Assembly (NCBI GenBank): GCA_017444045.1
Contig: JAFSXO010000390.1
Coordinates: 1-6,660 of the forward strand
DNA: 6,660 bases
Source: a bacterium
GTDB lineage: Bacteria; Vulcanimicrobiota; Xenobia; Xenobiales; Xenobiaceae
Reading direction: 5' to 3'
The notes under the pieces are model-generated. The model made no database searches, was not told the DNA's origin, and saw only the letters and a list, made by a program, of their open reading frames with translations. Position numbers and translations under genes: made by a program. Shown here in pieces: positions 1 through 6,660 of this stretch (the first letter of the stretch is position 1; each line of letters starts with the position of its first letter).

Positions 1-862
1 CGATGGTTATATCGCCGTAGCGCTGCCTGAGCCAGGTCAGTATTTTCTGCAGAATGAATTCCGGTGCCGAGGCTCCTGCGGTTAGACCCAGATTTTCCAC
101 GCCATCGAGCATGTCTGAGGTTATTTGGGTCTCATCGTCGATAAGAAATGAGCGCACTCCAAAGCTCTGGGCGACCTCCATAAGGCGGTTGGAATTCGAG
201 GAGGTGGCGGAACCGACTACAAGTATGGTATCGCAGCATTTGGTCATAAGCTTGACCGTGTTTTGGCGGCTGGTGGTAGAATAGCATATATCGTTGGCCC
301 GCGGCTGGCGTATATTCGGGAAGCGCTGCTTGAGAGCGTCAATCATGTGCTTAGTGTAGTCCAGGGACAGCGTTGTCTGGGTGAGGACGGCTACCCGGTT
401 GGGATCGGGCACCTGCGCTTTCTGTATATCCTCTAATGTCTCAACGACGGTGATGTTATCGGGAGCCTCGCCCCAGGTGCCAACAACCTCGACGTGCTTT
501 TTGTGGCCGATGAGGAAAATGTGCAGTCCCTCTTTGGCGTATTTGATCGCTTCTAAATGTACCTTGGTGACTAGGGGACAGGTAGCGTCGATGACCTTGA
601 AGCCCTGCTCGATGGCTTTTTGCTTTACGGTGCTGGAAACGCCGTGGGCGGAAAAAATGATGATCGAGCCGGGTGGTACCTCGTCTAAATCTTCAACAAA
701 TATAGCACCGCGCTTGGTAAGATCGCTGACAACGTGGTGATTGTGGACGATCTCGTGGCGCACGTACACCTTGCTGTGGTGAGATAAGGCGCGTTTAACG
801 ATGTCGATGGCCCGGTCTACGCCGGCGCAGAAACCGCGGGGGTTGGCTAGGAATACTTTCAC
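1..862 (-). CDS. ispH: 4-hydroxy-3-methylbut-2-enyl diphosphate reductase (IspH/LytB), 3' end cut by window edge
   Basis: This cytosolic [4Fe-4S] enzyme makes the last step of the MEP pathway, reducing HMBPP to IPP and DMAPP. I translated 287 codons from the minus strand. The start is a GTG (bases 860-862) giving MKVFLANPRGFCAGVDRA, the gammaproteobacterial type of N-terminus. The three cluster cysteines are C12, C95 (in DATCPLVTKVH) and C193 (in DICYSTT). The active-site histidines are present at H40 (EIVHN), H73 (FSAHGVS) and H123, with the acid E125 (HVEVVGT). The TQTTLS, SSNSNR and TAGASAP substrate-binding motifs follow at about 161, 221 and 261. E. coli IspH is 316 residues, so roughly 25-30 C-terminal residues lie beyond the left edge. 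Only a weak GGA lies upstream of the GTG, but no other start fits the conserved N-terminus. The gene is divergent from ileS. Identity is very secure; the start is fairly secure. Confidence 0.97.
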   Translation of the reverse strand, partial: MKVFLANPRGFCAGVDRAIDIVKRALSHHSKVYVRHEIVHNHHVVSDLTKRGAIFVEDLDEVPPGSIIIFSAHGVSSTVKQKAIEQGFKVIDATCPLVTKVHLEAIKYAKEGLHIFLIGHKKHVEVVGTWGEAPDNITVVETLEDIQKAQVPDPNRVAVLTQTTLSLDYTKHMIDALKQRFPNIRQPRANDICYSTTSRQNTVKLMTKCCDTILVVGSATSSNSNRLMEVAQSFGVRSFLIDDETQITSDMLDGVENLGLTAGASAPEFILQKILTWLRQRYGDITI

Positions 863-921
863 ACTAAATTTTTTCCAATAAGACGGCTAAAAACCTGCCT
901 TCCTGGCGCAAACTTGCTGCT

Positions 922-935
922 GCTCTATTTAGAGC
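922..935. repeat. Short perfect palindrome in the ispH leader
   Basis: GCTCTA and TAGAGC are perfect 6-base inverted arms around two central T residues. The site lies 59 bases upstream of the ispH GTG, within its likely 5' untranslated region. It could be an operator half-site pair or a small hairpin (5-bp stem, 4-base loop). No T-run follows on either strand, so it is not an intrinsic terminator. No known regulator consensus was recognised. Confidence 0.35.
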
Positions 936-958
936 TTGGCTGCATCTATGGATATTTG

Positions 959-1106
959 GCAATGCCATTTCTTAACTAAATAACTTTGTGCAAGAAGGGA
1001 ATAGAGTAGTATGCTGGCGAATTTTATCTATTTAAGCTTTATACTGTATTAAGCTAAATCATAATGAGGATCAGTCACTTGTTTTACATAAATAGCAATG
1101 TCATTT
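959..1106. repeat. Pair of near-identical 12-base direct repeats with an adjoining inverted 10-mer
   Basis: GCAATGCCATTT at 959-970 recurs as GCAATGTCATTT at 1095-1106 (11 of 12 identical). Just beyond the first copy, TTAACTAAAT (972-981) is the exact reverse complement of ATTTAGTTAA at 1103-1112, which overlaps the end of the second copy. The copies are 136 bases apart, roughly 13 helical turns. They could be paired binding sites for one regulator of the divergent genes, or chance in AT-rich DNA. Confidence 0.3.
1032..1058. repeat. Imperfect 27-base inverted repeat, candidate operator
   Basis: TTAAGCTTTATAC (1032-1044) and GTATTAAGCTAAA (1046-1058) are inverted arms matching at 11 of 13 positions around a single T at 1045. 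The centre lies roughly midway between the two divergent genes. A symmetric AT-rich site of this size suits a dimeric regulator. The end of the possible 13-codon leader ORF (stop at 1050-1052) falls inside it. No regulator family was recognised. Confidence 0.35.
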
Positions 1107-1147
1107 AGTTAACTCATGCAGATACAATTCATGGCCGTTGCTTGCAG

Positions 1148-1175
1148 ATTATAGCGCGTAACCTGTTTTACGCAA
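1148..1175 (-). promoter_or_regulatory. Sigma70-like promoter candidate, probably for ispH
   Basis: Read on the minus strand, TTGCGT (1170-1175) and TATAAT (1148-1153) are separated by a 16-base spacer. The -10 is a perfect consensus and the -35 matches 3 of 6. Transcription would begin near 1141 and read toward ispH, giving an unusually long leader of about 280 bases. An inverted repeat, GCGTAA/TTACGC (1156-1161 and 1168-1173), fills the spacer and overlaps the -35, so a bound protein could block polymerase. No better minus-strand promoter was found closer to ispH. Confidence 0.45.
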
Positions 1176-1198
1176 GGCACATCCGAGCAAGCTAAGCC

Positions 1199-1220
1199 GT
1201 GCCGGCGGGAAAGCTGGCGC
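1199..1220 (+). other. GC-rich hairpin in the ileS 5' leader
   Basis: GCCGGC (1201-1206) pairs with GCTGGC (1213-1218), with one G-U pair and a GGGAAA loop. The stem extends outward by one wobble and one G-C pair. It ends 64 bases before the ileS ATG. No U-run follows, so it is not a standard terminator or attenuator. It may simply be leader structure. Confidence 0.3.
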
Positions 1221-1271
1221 AGCGAGAATATGTTAGCGAAACACTAACTGAACGACATTGATATACATAGT

Positions 1272-1276
1272 AGGAG
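1272..1276 (+). promoter_or_regulatory. Shine-Dalgarno site that fixes the ileS start
   Basis: AGGAG ends 8 bases before the ATG at 1285, which is ideal spacing. An in-frame ATG at 1258 would add nine residues but lies upstream of this site and has no ribosome binding site of its own. The ATG at 1285 also gives the usual short N-terminus of IleS, so it is preferred. Confidence 0.85.
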
Positions 1277-1284
1277 TTTGTACC

Positions 1285-4458
<3,174 letters not shown>

Positions 4459-4473
4459 CTTGTCTATAGTTCA

Positions 4474-4504
4474 CTGCAGAGGCTCAGGAAGCTAGCCTCT
4501 GCAG
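4474..4504 (+). other. Perfect 11-bp hairpin downstream of ileS
   Basis: CTGCAGAGGCT (4474-4484) and AGCCTCTGCAG (4494-4504) are perfectly complementary around a 9-base loop. It begins 15 bases after the ileS stop. No T-run follows on the plus strand or the minus strand, so it is not a canonical intrinsic terminator. A second small stem, CAGGG/CCCTG (4502-4506 and 4511-4515), overlaps its 3' arm and cannot form at the same time. It may be an mRNA-stabilising or processing structure between ileS and the next gene, or a weak terminator. Confidence 0.5.
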
Positions 4505-4544
4505 GGAAAGCCCTGGGCGGAGAATAATTATTGTGAATAGTTCT

Positions 4545-4552
4545 AGAGAGGA
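4545..4552 (+). promoter_or_regulatory. Shine-Dalgarno site of the radical SAM gene
   Basis: AGAGAGGA ends 9 bases before the ATG at 4562. A second ATG follows directly at 4565; the spacing favours the first. Confidence 0.65.
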
Positions 4553-4561
4553 TCGTATCAG

Positions 4562-5713
4562 ATGATGGGGCAGGCAGAACCTTCTGCAAATGCAAAGGGA
4601 GTTAATACTAAGGCCATGGAATTGCGGGAATGGACCGATCCCTTCAATTCCTTTAATTCGTGGAAGGGCCTGATGTATTATGAGCATTATAAGGCCATAC
4701 TCGAAGGGCGCTTCCTTCCCCCGGTGGAGGCCAGCATAGATCCGACCTATAAGTGCAATGTCGACTGCATATGGTGCAATTCTCAGCGCATACTGCACAA
4801 TAAGAATCTGCTGGGCAAGACCATGAGCCAGGAGCATCTGCTGCGTCTGGTAGATTTTCTCATCGATTGGGGAGTGCGCGGCTTCTGCTATGCAGGAGGC
4901 GGCGAGCCTACCCTTCATCCCTATCTGTGGGAGGCTATGCGCAGGGTGACTGCTGCCGGGCGCAAAAACGCTATCATCTCCAACGGCATCGCTATCGATA
5001 CCCCGGAGAAGCAGGAGAAGCTGGTTAAATGCTGCCGCTGGGTTGGCATCTCCTTGGATGCTGGTTCGCCCGAGCTGTTCGGCAAGATAAAGCGCACCCA
5101 TCCCGATAATTTTGCCAAGGTCTTGGACAATGTGCGCTCGATGGTGGAGCTAGTTCGCAAGAATGGCTACCGCTGCGATATCGCTATCAAATATCTGGTC
5201 CATCCTTCCAACGCCCATGAGATCGCCAAAGCCTGCGCTATTGCCCGCGACCTTGGGGTGGCGCATTTCCATGCCCGTCCTGCGGCGTCCGAGAATATCG
5301 AGGGGCTGGGTGAAACCCTGCAGTTCCCCATGGATGTGGTCAATGAGCAGCTGGCGCAGTGTCTGGAAATGCAGACAGATGGCTTTGAAACCTTTGGCGT
5401 GCGCCATAAATTCAGCAATAGCTTTAATCTGAAGAACAATTTCAGCAGCTGCCTGTCCTCTCCGTTGGCTATACAGCTCGGGGCAGACGGCAATGTGTAC
5501 CTTTGCGTGGATTGGCGCGGATCTAAGGACTACATTCTTTGCTCGCATTATCCCGATCCCGAGCGCATAAGAGAATACTGGAGCTCGCCTGAGCATATTG
5601 CGCGTCTGCGCCGCGTAGTGGTCAGCAAGTGCCCGCGCTGCACCTACGGCGTTTACGCTCGTCAGATCGAGCACGCCGTGGCCAACGACGAGATGTGCGT
5701 AGATTTCCCTTAA
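4562..5713 (+). CDS. Radical SAM protein with SPASM-like C-terminal cluster domain, substrate unknown
   Basis: The 383-residue protein has the radical SAM cluster motif CNVDCIWC (C65, C69, C72), which binds the [4Fe-4S] that cleaves S-adenosylmethionine. GGGEP at 112-116 is the SAM-contacting glycine motif. A segment of about 60 residues precedes the motif, with NSFNSWKGL near 29-37 and a proline-containing run into EASIDPTYKC. The C-terminal part has C297, GADGNVYLC (C315), C327, CPRC (C357, C360) and C379, resembling a SPASM or twitch domain that holds auxiliary clusters. Such domains occur in peptide-modifying and other radical SAM enzymes. No precursor peptide gene is visible beside it, so the substrate cannot be inferred. 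It starts 103 bases after ileS on the same strand and may be read from the ileS promoter; no clear promoter was seen in the gap. Fold and chemistry are secure, function is not. Confidence 0.93.
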   Translation: MMGQAEPSANAKGVNTKAMELREWTDPFNSFNSWKGLMYYEHYKAILEGRFLPPVEASIDPTYKCNVDCIWCNSQRILHNKNLLGKTMSQEHLLRLVDFLIDWGVRGFCYAGGGEPTLHPYLWEAMRRVTAAGRKNAIISNGIAIDTPEKQEKLVKCCRWVGISLDAGSPELFGKIKRTHPDNFAKVLDNVRSMVELVRKNGYRCDIAIKYLVHPSNAHEIAKACAIARDLGVAHFHARPAASENIEGLGETLQFPMDVVNEQLAQCLEMQTDGFETFGVRHKFSNSFNLKNNFSSCLSSPLAIQLGADGNVYLCVDWRGSKDYILCSHYPDPERIREYWSSPEHIARLRRVVVSKCPRCTYGVYARQIEHAVANDEMCVDFP

Positions 5714-5728
5714 TGCTTTCTTAGAGCA

Positions 5729-5756
5729 GGGCGCTGCGGCGCTAAAACAGCTGCCC
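5729..5756. terminator. Hairpin between convergent genes, possible terminator
   Basis: GGGCGCTG (5729-5736) pairs with CAGC-T-GCCC (5748-5756), giving an 8-bp stem with one bulged T and an 11-base loop. It lies 16 bases past the stop of the radical SAM gene and covers the stop codon of the convergent acetyltransferase gene. No T-run follows on either strand, so intrinsic termination is uncertain; the position is the main support. Confidence 0.25.
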
Positions 5757-6374
5757 AGGAAGGCGTAGCTTTTCTTTTGGGGGAAACTGCGCCTCGAAGC
5801 GGACAAATTCCTCCGCTTCCTTCTCAGCGACGAAATAGCCCTCTGGGGGCGCGTATTCGCCGCTGATGCCCTGCAGGTACCCTGGGATCAGTTCCTTGCA
5901 TAGGAAGAAGTCAGCGTCTGCGCCCTCTGGCAACCCGTGATAGCGGATGCCGTATTCGCTGGCATAGGTAAATCCGCTCTTGCCGTAAAAATTGATATTA
6001 CCCTCAAAGCATAACGCTCCGCAGCCCAGAGCTGCCGCCCGCTCCAGCGAGTAATCCAGGAGCATTTTTCCGTACCCCTGCCGCTGTAAATCTGGGGTGA
6101 TGCAGATCGGCCCCATGGCCATAATGGGCACAGCCCTGCCGTCATCGGCCTGTATTTGGGCGCGCATAAACATGTTCTGGCCGATCAGGCGTCCTTGCTG
6201 CTCCATCACGAAGTCCAGCTCCCGCACAAAGGCGGGATCGCTCCGCAGGCGGTGGATTACATAATGCTCGAAGCAGCCGGGCCGGTAGACATTCCAGAAT
6301 GCCTCGCGGATCAGGTTTTCCACATTTAGCCAGTCTTCAGGGGCTTCTGGGCGTATGACTGTATTCTCTTTCAC
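5742..6374 (-). CDS. GNAT-family N-acetyltransferase (YhbS-like)
   Basis: This 210-residue cytosolic protein should transfer an acetyl group from acetyl-CoA to an amine; the acceptor is unknown. The N-terminus IRPEAPEDW begins the GNAT fold within ten residues of the start. Residues 88-105 carry the acetyl-CoA motif A, with ITPDLQRQGYG containing the Q/R-x-x-G-x-G pyrophosphate loop (QRQGYG, 97-102). NFYGKSGF at 128-135 is the usual late GNAT F-Y-x-x-x-G-F element. The remaining 75 residues form an extension seen in YhbS-like acetyltransferases. The start is GTG (6372-6374) with only a distant AGGA 16 bases upstream, so translation may depend on coupling to the gene upstream. That gene ends 31 bases before this start on the same strand, suggesting an operon. 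The gene converges on the radical SAM gene. Confidence 0.9.
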   Translation of the reverse strand: MKENTVIRPEAPEDWLNVENLIREAFWNVYRPGCFEHYVIHRLRSDPAFVRELDFVMEQQGRLIGQNMFMRAQIQADDGRAVPIMAMGPICITPDLQRQGYGKMLLDYSLERAAALGCGALCFEGNINFYGKSGFTYASEYGIRYHGLPEGADADFFLCKELIPGYLQGISGEYAPPEGYFVAEKEAEEFVRFEAQFPPKEKLRLPGQLF

Positions 6375-6405
6375 GATCGTTTTCGCGCCGTCCTATGGTG
6401 TCTGT

Positions 6406-6660
6406 TTAAGGATTTGCCAGCATCTCTAAAAATGCGCTGGTCCGCGTTGCCAGCTGCCCTAAATCCTGCTGGGAATAATCCGTTTCAACATGCAGATAAG
6501 GCAGGTGCTTTTCCTGGGTAACAAAGCGCTGCACGGCTTTGCTTTCCACGTTGTAGGTGTGGCAGGCTGTAAGGGTCATCTCCACAACTCCGTCGGCCTT
6601 AAACTGATCGATAAGCCGCCCTAGCAGCTCGAAGCGCTGTGGGTTGGGGGTCATAACGGA
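6406..6660 (-). CDS. 2-hydroxyacyl-CoA dehydratase family protein (HgdB/YjiM-like), C-terminal 84 residues only
   Basis: The reading frame is open from the right edge to a TAA at 6406-6408, giving the last 84 residues; the start lies outside the window. The segment TLTACHTYNVES carries a cysteine-histidine motif, and HVETDYSQQDLGQLATRTSAFLEM matches the conserved C-terminal end of HgdB/FldB/YjiM-type proteins. These proteins bind [4Fe-4S] or related clusters and, with an ATP-dependent activator, drive radical dehydration of 2-hydroxyacyl-CoA or similar reductions. Whether this member is a true dehydratase, a double-cubane protein or a YjiM-like protein of unknown role cannot be told from the fragment. 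The ATG at 6652-6654 is internal, since the family is usually near 380-430 residues. It probably heads an operon with the acetyltransferase gene. Confidence 0.85.
   Translation of the reverse strand, partial: SVMTPNPQRFELLGRLIDQFKADGVVEMTLTACHTYNVESKAVQRFVTQEKHLPYLHVETDYSQQDLGQLATRTSAFLEMLANP

Larger units (their letters stand above)
863..1284. other. ispH/ileS divergent intergenic region
   Basis: This 422-base region between divergent starts is visibly AT-richer than the flanking genes and must hold the promoters of both. I see no convincing full-length protein gene, no tRNA and no T-box. It contains palindromes at 922-935, 957-967 and 1032-1058, a near-exact direct repeat (959-970 and 1095-1106), a minus-strand sigma70-like promoter (1148-1175) and a hairpin in the ileS leader (1199-1220). 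A 13-codon ORF at 1011-1052 (MLANFIYLSFILY) has an SD-like AGGGA ending 10 bases before its ATG; this is a possible leader peptide but unproven. For ileS itself I find only a weak promoter candidate, a TACAAT -10 at 1123-1128 with no good -35. Confidence 0.8.

Noticed and set aside
58..61. Apparent loss of the HIGH motif in IleS (protein residues 58-61)
   Set aside because: GIHH at this place is a known variant in long-class IleS, and KMSKS and the editing motifs are intact, so it is not evidence of a dead enzyme.
54..740. Plus-strand open frames in 54-284 and 381-740
   Set aside because: Both are antisense to ispH, whose three cluster cysteines and active-site histidines are intact on the other strand.
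1064..1154. Mini-ORFs of 14 codons (1064-1108) and 12 codons (1116-1154) upstream of ileS
   Set aside because: Neither has a ribosome binding site, and the isoleucine codons are scattered rather than in a run.
863..1284. T-box riboswitch ahead of ileS
   Set aside because: No AGGGTGGNACCGCG-like T-box sequence and no terminator with a U-run were found upstream of the gene.
1258..1284. In-frame upstream ATG for ileS
   Set aside because: It precedes the strong AGGAG at 1272-1276, which serves the ATG at 1285, and the added nine residues match nothing in the family.
4484..5101. Minus-strand open frame of 205 codons opposite the radical SAM gene
   Set aside because: It is wholly antisense to a well-supported gene, resembles no known family and is explained by codon bias of the real gene.
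5150..5806. Minus-strand open frame of 218 codons across the end of the radical SAM gene
   Set aside because: It overlaps the ends of two well-supported genes, and its translation shows no recognisable motif.

Overview
The window reads as bacterial chromosome of moderate GC content with closely spaced genes. IspH is of the NPRGFCAGVDRA type, which is typical of gammaproteobacteria. The right edge carries a 2-hydroxyacyl-CoA dehydratase-like protein, a family of oxygen-sensitive iron-sulfur enzymes found mostly in anaerobes. An anaerobic or facultative, probably host-associated gammaproteobacterium fits both, but this placement is inference from protein features and is not certain.

Layout. 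Positions 1-862 (minus) hold most of ispH, the last enzyme of the MEP isoprenoid pathway; its C-terminal end lies beyond the left edge. Positions 863-1284 are a 422-base divergent intergenic region with several palindromes, a good minus-strand promoter candidate (perfect TATAAT) and a possible 13-codon leader ORF. Positions 1285-4458 (plus) hold a complete ileS of the long, eukaryote-like class, with GIHH in place of HIGH and an extra C-terminal domain. After a 103-base gap containing a perfect 11-bp hairpin comes a radical SAM/SPASM-like protein of unknown substrate (4562-5713, plus). It converges on a GNAT acetyltransferase (5742-6374, minus). Upstream of that gene on the same strand is the C-terminal end of an HgdB/YjiM-like protein that runs off the right edge.

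How the genes work together. ispH and ileS are housekeeping genes that share a divergent control region. In enteric gammaproteobacteria they lie in one co-directional cluster (ileS-lspA-fkpB-ispH); here they are back to back with lspA and fkpB absent between them. The radical SAM gene may be co-transcribed with ileS. The GNAT and dehydratase-like genes probably form a separate minus-strand unit. No mobile element, CRISPR array, tRNA, rRNA or defence module was seen. The least explained items are the radical SAM protein, the class of IleS, and the structured ispH/ileS intergenic region.
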